Shown: positions 1-7,889, counted from the stretch's first letter. The stretch: DNA of 64,000 bases from Ascidiaceihabitans sp. (GCA_028248455.1 JAOKHV010000009.1:1-64000); one strand, 5' to 3'. Notes: generated from the sequence alone by a model not told the origin. Numbers and translations are program-made.

Positions 1-1519
1 TGATCGTGTCACGGCGCAGTGAAATCTTGGCCTCGTCACGCAGAATAGGCAGCGCGGCATCGGTCATACGCAATGCCCCATGACGGGTGGGATCAGGGCG
101 GATCAAATCGTGCCCCATCATCTGGCGGAACACGGCCTGCCACTGTGGTTTGCTGTATTCACGACCAACGCCGTAGGTGGGTAAACTGTCGTGACCACGT
201 TCGCGGATTTTTTCGGTTTGGGCACCCAGTAGAATGTCGATCAAATGACCAGAACCAAACCATTCTTTGGTGCGCAAAATAGCGGATAATGCTTTGCGCA
301 CAGCAACCGTACCGTCGAACACATCCACAGGGGTATCGCACAGGTCGCATTTCCCACAGGTCACTTCGGTTTCGTCAAAATAGGCCAGCAGGTTCTTGCG
401 ACGACATTCCAATGCCTCTGCCAATCCAAGCAACGCATTCAAACGTGCGTGATCTGCTGCTCGGCGTTCTGGTGGGGCTATTCCTTCATCAATCTGATTG
501 CGGCGCAGGCGAATGTCTTCTGGCCCAAAAAGGGTAAGGGTTTCAGCTGGTGCGCCGTCACGCCCAGCACGACCAATTTCCTGATAATAGGCCTCAATCG
601 ATTTAGGTAAGTCTGCGTGCGCGACCCAGCGGATGTCTGGTTTGTCGATCCCCATCCCAAAAGCAACGGTGGCAACCACGATCAATCCGTCTTCTTGTTG
701 AAAACGGCGCTCTGCGATGCGTCTGTCTTCGGCGTCCATGCCGCCGTGATAATGCAATGCCAAATGTCCCGCATCGCGCAACCCGCCTGCCAAACCTTCG
801 GTCTTGGCGCGTGTCCCACAATAGACGATCCCCGATTGCCCTTTGCGCGCATCAGCGAAATCCAGAATTTGACGGCGCGGACCATCTTTGGCGGCAAAGG
901 CAAGATGAATGTTTGGGCGATCAAACCCGTGTAAGAATTTGCTGGGGGCCTGTCCATCAAACAGCTTTTCGATGATCTCGATCTGGGTTTCAGCGTCTGC
1001 CGTTGCAGTAAAGGCGGCTAATGGCACGTCTAGGGCGCGGCGCAATTCACCGATGCGCAGATAATCGGGTCGAAAATCATGGCCCCATTGACTAACGCAA
1101 TGCGCCTCATCCACCGCAATCATATTCACGCCAACACGGCGCAACATGCCCATAACACCGCCCGCGGCCAAACGTTCAGGGGCCATATACAGCAGCTTTA
1201 GATCACCACGTTCCAACCCCTCCCAAACCGCATCGGTTTCTTCGGGGGTGTTGCCAGAGGTCAAAGCACCTGCATTCACTCCGGCCTCTTGCAGTGCGCG
1301 CACTTGGTCGCGCATCAAGGCAATCAAAGGTGAGATAACGACAGTAACGCCGTCACGCAGCAATGCTGGCAATTGGAAGCACAGAGATTTTCCGCCACCC
1401 GTTGGCATAATGGCCAACACGTTTTCACCCGCAGTTACGGCTTCAACAATATCTTGTTGGCCGGGGCGAAAGGCATCAAAGCCAAAAACATCACGTAGAA
1501 ACGTGGCAGCACCGGTCAT
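1..1519 (-). CDS. recQ: ATP-dependent DNA helicase RecQ (3' end outside window)
   Basis: Superfamily 2 3'-5' DNA helicase acting in recombinational repair and stalled-fork processing. The leftward frame opens at an ATG at 1517-1519 and stays open to the window edge, giving about 506 residues. Walker A PTGGGKS lies at about residues 39-45 and the DEAH box in AVDEAHCVSQWG at about 140. Further on come the helicase C lobe with its arginine-rich EIGRAGRDG motif and the RecQ zinc cysteines (TCGKCDLC, about residue 390). The winged-helix domain has begun where the window stops, so any HRDC domain lies outside. The gene stands alone, with yggT downstream of its start region on the same strand. Identity is firm from motif order; only completeness is unknown. 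Confidence 0.95.
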   Translation of the reverse strand, partial: MTGAATFLRDVFGFDAFRPGQQDIVEAVTAGENVLAIMPTGGGKSLCFQLPALLRDGVTVVISPLIALMRDQVRALQEAGVNAGALTSGNTPEETDAVWEGLERGDLKLLYMAPERLAAGGVMGMLRRVGVNMIAVDEAHCVSQWGHDFRPDYLRIGELRRALDVPLAAFTATADAETQIEIIEKLFDGQAPSKFLHGFDRPNIHLAFAAKDGPRRQILDFADARKGQSGIVYCGTRAKTEGLAGGLRDAGHLALHYHGGMDAEDRRIAERRFQQEDGLIVVATVAFGMGIDKPDIRWVAHADLPKSIEAYYQEIGRAGRDGAPAETLTLFGPEDIRLRRNQIDEGIAPPERRAADHARLNALLGLAEALECRRKNLLAYFDETEVTCGKCDLCDTPVDVFDGTVAVRKALSAILRTKEWFGSGHLIDILLGAQTEKIRERGHDSLPTYGVGREYSKPQWQAVFRQMMGHDLIRPDPTRHGALRMTDAALPILRDEAKISLRRDTI

Positions 1520-1596
1520 GTGGGGAACCCTGTAAATTTTAAGTTATCTGCTCTTACAGCTGACAATTTCACACTAAGATTCAGGGAACAAGAGCC

Positions 1597-1893
1597 TTAG
1601 GCAAATCCAAAGATAACCGGTAAGATATAAGTGCGCAGCGAAATCACGATGATCAGTGCCACAAGGGGTGCCAAATCCATTGGACGGGTATCAGGCAAAA
1701 TGCGGCGGATGGGTTCGTACATAGGTTCTAATAAGCGGTTTAGTCCCTGCCAAATTTGCATCACCAAAGGTTGGTGAAGGTTCAAAACCTGAAAGTTGAT
1801 CAACCAGCTCATGATGATATGCGCGATCATCACAAAGTAAACGATCCCTAGGATCAATTGCAATGGTCCGTAAATTGCCAACATCTTGTACAT
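1597..1893 (-). CDS. YggT family membrane protein
   Basis: Small integral membrane protein of 98 residues with two hydrophobic segments (about residues 5-28 and 72-95) separated by an amphipathic stretch with LLEPMYEPIRRILP, the typical YggT signature. The family is widespread. It has been linked to osmotic tolerance and to cell-division-associated operons, but no biochemical activity is established. An alternative start is the methionine at residue 4, at position 1884. The length is normal for single-repeat YggT proteins. It is transcribed leftwards towards recQ with a gap of about 78 bases. Function beyond membrane localisation should be treated as unknown. Confidence 0.85.
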   Translation of the reverse strand: MYKMLAIYGPLQLILGIVYFVMIAHIIMSWLINFQVLNLHQPLVMQIWQGLNRLLEPMYEPIRRILPDTRPMDLAPLVALIIVISLRTYILPVIFGFA

Positions 1894-2010
1894 CCTTATA
1901 GCGTTGCTATTTACCTAAGGTCGCACGGCCCAAAGGGCAAGCCTGTGACGATCTACTTGGTTGACCCTTTGCAAACAAATCCGCCATAGCAGCCCCAAAG
2001 GAGACGGCAC

Positions 2011-2556
2011 GTGTTCCCATTCGTTCGTATGATTAAAGATATCGTTTTAGCCCGCAATCTACCGCCCCTGACTGACTTTTCTGAAATCCATGAGTCCACC
2101 CACATTTGTTGGCCGTGGGATATCGATTTCTTTGGTGAGATGAACAACGGACGTGTTTTGACAATCTATGACCTTGGTCGTTTTGCATCGGCCCAACGCG
2201 GTGGTTTAATCAAGGCGCTGTATGTCAATAAATGGGGACTGGCGATGGCAGGGGCCATGGTGCGTTATCGCCGCCGTTTGACCGCGTTTGAACGTTTCAC
2301 CATGCGCAGCCGTGCAGTATGTTGGGATGAACGGTTTATCTATATCGAGCAGTCGATGTGGAAACTAAACGGTGAGTGCGCCAACCACATCGTTTACCGC
2401 GCAGCCGTAACCGAAAAACGCCGCGCTATTTCACCCGTTCGCGTGGCTGAGGCGCTGGGCCACAACCCTATTAGTCCACCCATGCCCGAATGGATGCAAG
2501 CGTGGACCGCAGCCGAAGACAAGCGCCCTTGGCCGCCAATGTCAGAAGTTACCTGA
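2011..2556 (+). CDS. acyl-CoA thioesterase-like protein (hotdog fold)
   Basis: 181-residue protein of the thioesterase-like (4HBT/THEM6-type) hotdog family. The N-terminal half carries the segment DIDFFGEMNNGRVLTIYDLGR, which matches the D-x-x-x-H/G-M-N-N-xx-Y active-site region of 4-hydroxybenzoyl-CoA thioesterase relatives. The start is a GTG at 2011, supported by AAAGGAG 7 bases upstream. These enzymes hydrolyse acyl-CoA thioesters in the cytoplasm; the substrate here cannot be read from the sequence. It is followed after 69 bases by an MFS transporter on the same strand and may be co-transcribed with it. Family assignment is reasonable and the substrate is unknown. Confidence 0.75.
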   Translation: MFPFVRMIKDIVLARNLPPLTDFSEIHESTHICWPWDIDFFGEMNNGRVLTIYDLGRFASAQRGGLIKALYVNKWGLAMAGAMVRYRRRLTAFERFTMRSRAVCWDERFIYIEQSMWKLNGECANHIVYRAAVTEKRRAISPVRVAEALGHNPISPPMPEWMQAWTAAEDKRPWPPMSEVT

Positions 2557-2625
2557 AACGTTTCCTTGCGTCCGTGTCATTGCCCCGTCCATAAACGTTT
2601 CAATACATAAAAAAGGATCTGGGGC

Positions 2626-3993
2626 ATGGCGGACGTATCACTGAAAAAGCGGATCTGGGGTTGGTACTTTTTTGACTGGGCCAGTCAGCCTTATCATACT
2701 GTCCTAAACACCTTTATTTTTGGCCCCTTTTTCGCGTCGATCGCCGCCGTCTATTTCCTAAACCTTGGTTTGAACGAAGAGCTGGCAGACGCCAAAGCCC
2801 AAGCCCTTTGGGCGTGGAGCACAGCGCTGTTTGGGATCATCATCGCCTTAACCGCCCCCGTTTTTGGCGCGATGGCTGACAGCACAGGGCGTCGCATGCC
2901 GTGGATTGTGGGCTTTAGCATCATGTATGTCGTTGGATCGGGTCTTTTGTGGTTCACCGACCCTGCGGCTAGCAATTTGTACTGGATGCTTGCATCCTTT
3001 GGGATGGGGTTCATCGGCGCAGAATACGCGCTCATCTTTGTGAACGCGCAACTGCCTGCGCTGGGCACCAAAGAAGAAATCGGTAAGATTTCAGGCTCTG
3101 GATTTGCCTTTGGGTATCTGGGTGGTGTGGTTTCGCTGATCCTTGTTTTGGCGTTGATCGTGGAACAAGGGAGCGGCCTGACGCTCATTGGGTTGGAACC
3201 AATCTTTGGTCTTGATCCAGAACAACGCGAAGGCACCCGTGCGACAGGCATTGTGACCGCACTTTGGTTTGCAGTCTTCATGATCCCCTATTTTATGTGG
3301 GTGCGTGAAAAGCAATCCTCCGCCAAACGCGCTAGCGTGCCTCAAGCGTTGAGCAGTGTTATGGTCTCGCTCAAAGGGCTGCGGAACAAGCCAAGCTTGG
3401 CGACCTACCTTGTGTCCTCAATGCTGTACCGTGATGGTCTGAACGGGCTTTATACTTTTGGCGGTGTTTACGCAGCCTTGGTTCTGAATTGGGAAGTTAG
3501 CCAGATTGGAGCCTTTGGCGTTATTGCGGCGTTAGGGGCGGCATTGTTTAGCTACTTAGGCGGATTTGCTGACCGTAGTTTTGGGCCAAAGCCCATTATC
3601 ATCTTTTCGATTCTCGCGTTGATCGTCGTCAGCTTTGTTATCATTAACCTGTCGCCAACGACATTCTTTGGCGTCTCATTGGCGGAAGGAACGGGGCTTC
3701 CAGACACTGTATTTATGGTCTGTGGTGTGTTCATTGGTGGCATGGGTGGGGTTTTGCAATCCACTAGCCGTTCGCTCATGGTGCGCCATTGCGATCCAAA
3801 CGCATCTACAGAATATTTTGGGCTTTATGGTCTGTCAGGGCGCGCAACCGCATTTTTAGCACCTTTGTTGATTGGGATCGTTACCCATGTCAGCGGAAGT
3901 GCACGTATTGGTATTTCACCGGTTATTGGTTTGTTCCTTTTCGGTCTCATTTTTCTAATTTGGGTGAAAGGAGACGGAGAAAGTAACAAGTGA
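2626..3993 (+). CDS. MFS transporter, UMF1 / Atg22-like family
   Basis: 455-residue inner-membrane protein with about 12 hydrophobic segments. The opening KKRIWGWYFFDWASQPYHT is the hallmark of the UMF1 (Atg22-like) branch of the major facilitator superfamily, where the FDWA motif starts the first helix. GAMADSTGRRMPWI is the MFS loop 2-3 motif. Yeast Atg22 exports amino acids from the vacuole; bacterial substrates are largely undefined. The ATG at 2626 is preceded by AAAAGGA. Its stop overlaps the GTG start of mepA (GTGA), so the two are translationally coupled. This suggests, by inference only, a role in recycling small products of wall turnover. Confidence 0.88.
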   Translation: MADVSLKKRIWGWYFFDWASQPYHTVLNTFIFGPFFASIAAVYFLNLGLNEELADAKAQALWAWSTALFGIIIALTAPVFGAMADSTGRRMPWIVGFSIMYVVGSGLLWFTDPAASNLYWMLASFGMGFIGAEYALIFVNAQLPALGTKEEIGKISGSGFAFGYLGGVVSLILVLALIVEQGSGLTLIGLEPIFGLDPEQREGTRATGIVTALWFAVFMIPYFMWVREKQSSAKRASVPQALSSVMVSLKGLRNKPSLATYLVSSMLYRDGLNGLYTFGGVYAALVLNWEVSQIGAFGVIAALGAALFSYLGGFADRSFGPKPIIIFSILALIVVSFVIINLSPTTFFGVSLAEGTGLPDTVFMVCGVFIGGMGGVLQSTSRSLMVRHCDPNASTEYFGLYGLSGRATAFLAPLLIGIVTHVSGSARIGISPVIGLFLFGLIFLIWVKGDGESNK

Positions 3994-4919
3994 AAAGATT
4001 ACGCAATGTTTCGATCATCGGGGTAACACTCATGTTGATCGCGTGCTCGGGATTATCTGATACCAATATTGATGGTACCCAAGTTGTTGAACCCAAAGCT
4101 GCAGAAATCAAAGGTCTTGCGAAGGCTGCTTTTGGTGGTGTGGCATTCGCATCGACCCAAGCACCCGCAGTTCATGGTGGTTATGCAAAAGGATGTCTTG
4201 CTGGCGGTGTAGAGCTTCCTGAAACTGGTGCCACATGGCAAGCCATGCGTCTGTCGCGCAATCGCAACTGGGCTCACCCTGAAATGGTGGAAATGGTTAA
4301 GAAGCTGTCGCGCGTTGCGGCCCGTCAACCGGGCTGGAACGGTCTGTATGTGGGTGACATGAGCCAACCACGTGGCGGCCCAATGCTGACGGGACACCGC
4401 AGCCATCAAAGCGGTTTGGACGCGGACATTTGGATGTTGCCTGCGAAGAACCTGAATCTTTCTGTTAAAGAACGTGAAGCGATTCCATCGATCTCCACGC
4501 GTCGTTCAAAAGGGGCTTTCACCAACGGCAGTTGGACCCGTGCCCACCACGAGATCATTAAGGCGGCAGCCAAAGACAAGCGCACAGAACGGATTTTTGT
4601 TTTCCCTGGTGCCAAAGTTAAAATGTGCGCAGATGAGAAAGGCAGCAAAGCGTGGCTGCGTAAAGTGCGCCCGTGGTATGGCCATCACTATCATTTCCAC
4701 ATCCGCCTTGCCTGTCCGAAGGGCGCACGCGGATGCAAAAGTCAGAACCCGCCACCGGCAGGAAATGGTTGTGCGGATGCACAAAAGTGGGTGGATGATA
4801 TCCTGAACCCACCAGGGCCAAAACTGCGCGACCCGAATGCACCCAAACCGAAACCTCGTCGCGAATACAAAGTTGCAGATTTGCCTCTGCAATGTACGAA
4901 CGTCTTACGCTCGCACTGA
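3990..4919 (+). CDS. mepA: penicillin-insensitive murein endopeptidase MepA (lipoprotein)
   Basis: 309-residue peptidase M74 (MepA, LAS family) that cleaves D-Ala-meso-DAP crosslinks in peptidoglycan. The start is a GTG overlapping the MFS stop. The N-terminus is a signal peptide ending in the lipobox LIAC (Cys19), so the protein is predicted to be a lipoprotein, unlike E. coli MepA, which is a soluble periplasmic enzyme. Zinc-ligand motifs are visible: GHRSHQSGLDADIW (about residues 134-148, supplying His and Asp) and YGHHYHFHIRL (about 230-240, supplying His). The C-terminus is proline/lysine rich. The neighbouring gene context does not alter the assignment. Confidence 0.93.
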   Translation: MKRLRNVSIIGVTLMLIACSGLSDTNIDGTQVVEPKAAEIKGLAKAAFGGVAFASTQAPAVHGGYAKGCLAGGVELPETGATWQAMRLSRNRNWAHPEMVEMVKKLSRVAARQPGWNGLYVGDMSQPRGGPMLTGHRSHQSGLDADIWMLPAKNLNLSVKEREAIPSISTRRSKGAFTNGSWTRAHHEIIKAAAKDKRTERIFVFPGAKVKMCADEKGSKAWLRKVRPWYGHHYHFHIRLACPKGARGCKSQNPPPAGNGCADAQKWVDDILNPPGPKLRDPNAPKPKPRREYKVADLPLQCTNVLRSH

Positions 4920-5191
4920 TTTGCGCAGACATCTTTTGGGCAGGTGCATCCGTCGCTGAACCACACGTGGTCTTCTCTGGGAAAGTCTCAGTCAAGGGGT
5001 CCGGTGGTTTGTCTGCGCTTGATTTGAACGAGGAGATCCTCCTCACGACAGGCCAATTGTTCCATAGCAATCTCGAGGGCATCGGCGTTCGGGTGGACCC
5101 GAAGTGTGCAGCGTGGGTGACTATGATCTCTGATGATAACTTCCTGCCTGTCCTGCGCAGTGAAGTTGATGAGTACGTATTACACGAATAA
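4892..5191 (+). pseudogene. shrunken secreted protein, apparent internal-deletion remnant of a phytase-like esterase
   Basis: 99-residue ORF that starts inside the mepA 3' end (28-base overlap). Residues 1-22 look like a signal peptide ending SVA. The next part (EPHVVFSGKVSVKGSGGLSAL) resembles the start of secreted 'esterase-like activity of phytase' proteins. The last 40 residues (NLEGIGVRVDP...VTMISDDNFLPVLRSE) resemble their C-terminus, where NxEGI and ISDDNF motifs occur. That family is normally near 300 residues, so about 190 central residues, including the beta-propeller blades, appear to be missing in frame. The reading frame itself is open, so a small protein might still be made. The family link is my recognition of end motifs, not an alignment. 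Confidence 0.5.
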
Positions 5192-5244
5192 CTTGCGCGA
5201 CGGCCTGACACTGTTTAGGCAGCGCCCGTCTGCATGGTGCAGGC

Positions 5245-5272
5245 CGAGTTCTCCGCTACCTTGTAAAACGGA
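5245..5272 (+). promoter_or_regulatory. candidate preQ1-I-like riboswitch covering the ribosome site
   Basis: Directly before the queuosine-precursor transporter lies a small H-type pseudoknot. P1 is CGAG (5245-5248) with CTTG (5260-5263). The loop is TTC, then TCCG (5252-5255), then CTAC. An A-rich linker TAAAA (5264-5268) leads to CGGA (5269-5272), which pairs with TCCG as P2. This order of P1, UUC loop, P2, CUAC, P1, A-rich tail, P2 matches the preQ1-I aptamer. CGGA contains the only GGA ribosome site, 8 bases before the ATG, so ligand binding would block translation. P1 is short (4 bp with one G-U). Confidence 0.58.
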
Positions 5273-5280
5273 TCAAAATT

Positions 5281-5922
5281 ATGAAAAATCTATCACTCTC
5301 ACGTGGGCACCTTCCTGGTATCCTCGCTATGGCCGCAATCGTTGTCGCCTCTAACATCCTTGTGCAATTCCTGATTCTTGATGGGCTGCTCACATGGGGT
5401 GCGCTCACCTATCCGCTCGCCTTCCTTGTCACTGACGTGATGAACCGCGTCTATGGCGTTTCCGCCGCGCGCCGCGTTGTTTTCGCAGGCTTCATCATGG
5501 GCATCATTTGCTCGCTCATCGGCAGCCAAATCATGTTGGAATACGGTCCTGCCGTTCCACTACGTGTGGCGATTGGATCAGGCACCGCGTTCTTGATCGC
5601 ACAGCTGACAGACGTTGGCATCTTCAACCACTTTCGCAGTGGCACATGGTGGCGCGCGCCGCTGATCTCTACGCTTGTGGGATCTGCCCTTGATACTGCG
5701 TTGTTCTTTACGATCGCATTCTCAGCGACTGTAGCGATTTTTGGCGCGGATGCGGATGCTGCGATCTCTTGGGCGTGGGAATCTGTGCCCTTCATGAACG
5801 TTGGTGCGATGGCACCGCTTTGGGTGACACTGGCCTTCGCTGACTGGTTGGTCAAACTCACCTTGGCGTTGATCGCTTTGGTTCCGTTTCGGGTGATCAC
5901 TACACGGTTGAACGGCGCTTAA
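5281..5922 (+). CDS. yhhQ: queuosine precursor transporter (YhhQ/VUT family)
   Basis: 213-residue membrane protein of COG1738 with six or so hydrophobic segments. Family members import queuosine precursors such as preQ0/preQ1 for tRNA wobble modification (shown for E. coli YhhQ). Supporting features are LTYPLAFLVTDVMNRVYG at about residues 41-58 (the conserved P-x-x-F-x-x-x-D-x-x-x-E/R-x-Y-G signature) and a length typical of the family. The start ATG at 5281 has a weak GGA at 5270-5272 that is part of a candidate preQ1-I riboswitch, which independently supports the substrate assignment. A strong terminator follows, so the gene is probably monocistronic. Confidence 0.9.
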   Translation: MKNLSLSRGHLPGILAMAAIVVASNILVQFLILDGLLTWGALTYPLAFLVTDVMNRVYGVSAARRVVFAGFIMGIICSLIGSQIMLEYGPAVPLRVAIGSGTAFLIAQLTDVGIFNHFRSGTWWRAPLISTLVGSALDTALFFTIAFSATVAIFGADADAAISWAWESVPFMNVGAMAPLWVTLAFADWLVKLTLALIALVPFRVITTRLNGA

Positions 5923-5950
5923 TCAAAACGACGCAATAGCTGAAGTTTAG

Positions 5951-5983
5951 AAATGCACGGGGTTTTGCCGCGTGCATTTTTGT
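5951..5983 (+). terminator. rho-independent terminator after the queuosine-precursor transporter
   Basis: A perfect 9-bp stem AAATGCACG (5951-5959) / CGTGCATTT (5971-5979) with an 11-base loop is followed by a T-rich tract. It lies 29 bases after the stop codon. Confidence 0.85.
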
Positions 5984-6312
5984 TTGGATATTAAAGAAAA
6001 ATTAATCTTCTTTTTCAAAGGTTCATGGCGGGTAATTATGAACGCATAGTTAATCACTGTGGTCGCTTCGAACTGTACAAAACTTGGTGCAAACTGTGCA
6101 GCTCTTTGAAATACGCACTATTTGGGGTGTTCTGGCGATCGTAAACCGTACAGATTACAGCCCGTAATGCACATTGCGCCTTTGGTGAATAACCGTGTGG
6201 CCGATGAACCCTACAGATTGTGTTGCAAATATTTTGTAAAAAACCTCTTTGTGATTTTCAAAACCTGTGCGAGGATTCAGTTGAGTTCAACAAATGTAAA
6301 GGAGGTGGTCTA

Positions 6313-6369
6313 GTGTCTAGAAAGATATTGGAGAGTGGTTTTGGAACAGCTTTGGAGGTCGTCCGTTAA
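6313..6369 (+). CDS. possible 18-residue leader-type peptide inside the structured RNA
   Basis: GTG start with a perfect GGAGG ribosome site at 6301-6305 and 7-base spacing, giving an 18-residue peptide (MSRKILESGFGTALEVVR). The stop TAA (6367-6369) lies in the 5' arm of the inner hairpin. The +1 frame remains open through a second short segment up to 6432 (ending AILDGKNCQSGSIRSNQDPS), so either a frameshift has split a roughly 40-residue protein or the overlap is coincidence. No homologue is recognised. Translation would disrupt the P1 and P3 helices described for the RNA, which is typical of leader peptides. Confidence 0.35.
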   Translation: MSRKILESGFGTALEVVR

Positions 6370-6440
6370 GGCAATCCTTGACGGTAAGAACTGCCAAAGT
6401 GGATCGATCCGATCTAACCAGGATCCCTCCTAAAATTTCG

Positions 6441-6473
6441 AAAGGGTCGCCCCATGTAGGGCGGCCCTTTTTT
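6441..6473 (+). terminator. strong rho-independent terminator upstream of arfB
   Basis: A 12-bp stem AAAGGGTCGCCC (6441-6452) / GGGCGGCCCTTT (6459-6470) with one G-U pair and a 6-base loop is followed by more T. It separates the structured RNA locus from arfB. Confidence 0.9.
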
Positions 6474-6502
6474 GTGGGCGCATTGCGTTGTATGGAGTCA
6501 CT

Positions 6503-6925
6503 ATGGTTCGCATCAATGATGACATAACTCTGCTCGATTGGGAGCTATCAGAAAGCTTCATGCGCGCGTCTGGCCCTGGCGGTCAGAACGTCAATAAAGT
6601 CTCTAGTGCAGTGGAATTGCGCTTTGAAGCAGAGCGCAGCCCGTCCCTTACCGTCCCTGTTAAAATCAGACTCAAACGGTTGGCTGGACGGCGTTGGACA
6701 TTGGACGGTGCATTGATCTTGCAATGTGACGAAACACGTAGTCAGGTGCGCAATCGCGAGTTGGTGCGCGAACGCCTTGCAGACCTTATTCGCAAGTCTT
6801 TGGTCGCCCCTAAACGCCGCATCGCGACACGTCCCACATTGGGTTCAAAGAACCGCAGGATCAAAGCCAAGAAGGTTAGAGGCGAGGTCAAGAACATGCG
6901 CGGTAAGGTGGATCCTGAAAGTTGA
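6503..6925 (+). CDS. arfB: alternative ribosome-rescue factor B (peptidyl-tRNA hydrolase)
   Basis: 140-residue ArfB/YaeJ protein that hydrolyses peptidyl-tRNA on ribosomes stalled without a stop codon. The catalytic GGQ lies in ASGPGGQNVNKVSSAVELRF at about residues 22-42. The basic C-terminal tail (KNRRIKAKKVRGEVKNMRGK) is the segment that enters the empty mRNA channel. The ATG at 6503 is chosen over an upstream TTG because GGAG lies 5 bases before it and because relatives begin MxRI. The gene follows a strong terminator and so probably has its own promoter. The length is normal. Confidence 0.95.
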   Translation: MVRINDDITLLDWELSESFMRASGPGGQNVNKVSSAVELRFEAERSPSLTVPVKIRLKRLAGRRWTLDGALILQCDETRSQVRNRELVRERLADLIRKSLVAPKRRIATRPTLGSKNRRIKAKKVRGEVKNMRGKVDPES

Positions 6926-6995
6926 GATTGTCGTTTTCAGACATACCTTTTTGATCAATCCAGCTATGGTGGAGTGAACCAAGGTTTGGACCCTC

Positions 6996-7889
6996 ATGCG
7001 CCCCACAGATAGAACAGGTCTCGCCATCATTCTAAGCCTTGTGGCTTTGACACTTTTTGATGCGATGGGGCTAATCATCAAACACCTGTCTGATAGTTAT
7101 TCCGCCGCGGAATTATCCGCGTGGCGCAACCTGTTTGGGTTGATCCCATCCATCATCGCGCTGTGGTCTTCAAAGGCGTGGCACGATGGTGAAAAGCGTT
7201 TGAAAATCCGCCAATGGAAACTTGGTTTATTACGGGGTGCAGTTGTTACCTTTGCCCAGTTATGTTTCTATATGTCATTGGGATTAATGGCTTTTGCCAC
7301 AGCGTCTACCATCACTTATGCAAGCGCATTGTTCACCACTGCACTTGCAATTCCGCTGCTTGGCGAACGTGTTGGTTGGATCAGATGGTGTGCTGTTTTG
7401 ATCGGCTTTGCAGGTGTCATTATGGTTGTTCAACCGGGCGGAGACAGCTTTTCGATATATGCGCTTTTGCCGCTCGCAGCCTCTGCTTTCTATGCGTTGG
7501 TTAGCGTCACTGCGCGGCTGTTTGATGATGATGTTCCTAGCCCATTGGTGAACCTTTATTCATCGCTCACCGCTGCGATTGGCGCGTTCTTGATCGCCTA
7601 TTTCTGGACTGGTTTCACACCGATTGCCTCTGTCTCTGATTTAGGTTGGATCATCGCAATGGGTGGCTTTGGGGGGACGGCTGTTTTGTTCCTGATCGTC
7701 AGCTATAGGATGACGGAACAAAGTAATCTTGCGCCTTTCAGCTATTTCGGAATTCCGCTCGCATTTGTGCTGGGCTGGTTGTTCTTTGATGAGGCCCCTT
7801 GGGGCACATTATTTCCTGGCGCAATACTGATCGCGGCGGGCGGTTTGCTGATTGTGTGGCGTGAAAGAACGCAGTCTAAACAGAGTTAG
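6996..7889 (+). CDS. EamA/DMT family transporter
   Basis: 297-residue membrane protein with about ten hydrophobic helices arranged as two EamA repeats (roughly residues 10-145 and 155-290), the usual size for drug/metabolite transporter superfamily exporters. The first repeat contains SAAELSAWRNLFGLIP and ATASTITYASALFTTALAIPLLGERV, the latter being the conserved end-of-repeat helix pair followed by a GERV turn. The second repeat ends DEAPWGTLFPGAILIAAGG. The substrate cannot be predicted from sequence. The ATG at 6996 has a GGA 7 bases upstream. It ends 4 bases inside the convergent pncB gene. Confidence 0.85.
   Translation: MRPTDRTGLAIILSLVALTLFDAMGLIIKHLSDSYSAAELSAWRNLFGLIPSIIALWSSKAWHDGEKRLKIRQWKLGLLRGAVVTFAQLCFYMSLGLMAFATASTITYASALFTTALAIPLLGERVGWIRWCAVLIGFAGVIMVVQPGGDSFSIYALLPLAASAFYALVSVTARLFDDDVPSPLVNLYSSLTAAIGAFLIAYFWTGFTPIASVSDLGWIIAMGGFGGTAVLFLIVSYRMTEQSNLAPFSYFGIPLAFVLGWLFFDEAPWGTLFPGAILIAAGGLLIVWRERTQSKQS

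Larger units (their letters stand above)
6298..6475 (+). ncRNA. candidate structured RNA with paired Shine-Dalgarno and anti-Shine-Dalgarno, ending in a terminator
   Basis: This part of a 580-base gap folds into a nested structure. AGGAGGTGGT (6300-6309) pairs with ACCA (6417-6420) plus CCTCCT (6426-6431) around a GGATC bulge. Inside, CTTTGG (6350-6355) pairs with CCAAAG (6394-6399). Within that is a 9-bp hairpin (6363-6371 / 6376-6384) with a CAAT loop. A 12-bp terminator stem (6441-6452 / 6459-6470) with a T tract closes the unit. The AGGAGG would be an ideal ribosome site for a GTG 7 bases downstream. I do not recognise a named RNA family. It could be a regulatory RNA or a short mRNA with a self-masked ribosome site. 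The preceding 5984-6297 is AT-rich and shows no convincing gene. Confidence 0.5.

Noticed and set aside
4618-5211. 197-residue minus-strand ORF opposite mepA and the small secreted ORF
   Set aside because: Antisense shadow of mepA with Ser/Arg-rich, low-quality composition and no motif.
5192-5243. Larger leader fold (GGCCTG/CAGGCC and GACGG/CCGTC alternatives) or a tRNA-like element before the queuosine transporter
   Set aside because: The helices are mutually exclusive and no cloverleaf could be built; only the compact pseudoknot next to the start codon is supported.
6122-6313. 63-residue ORF upstream of the structured RNA
   Set aside because: No ribosome site, protein-like composition or recognisable family; it overlaps an AT-rich presumed promoter region.
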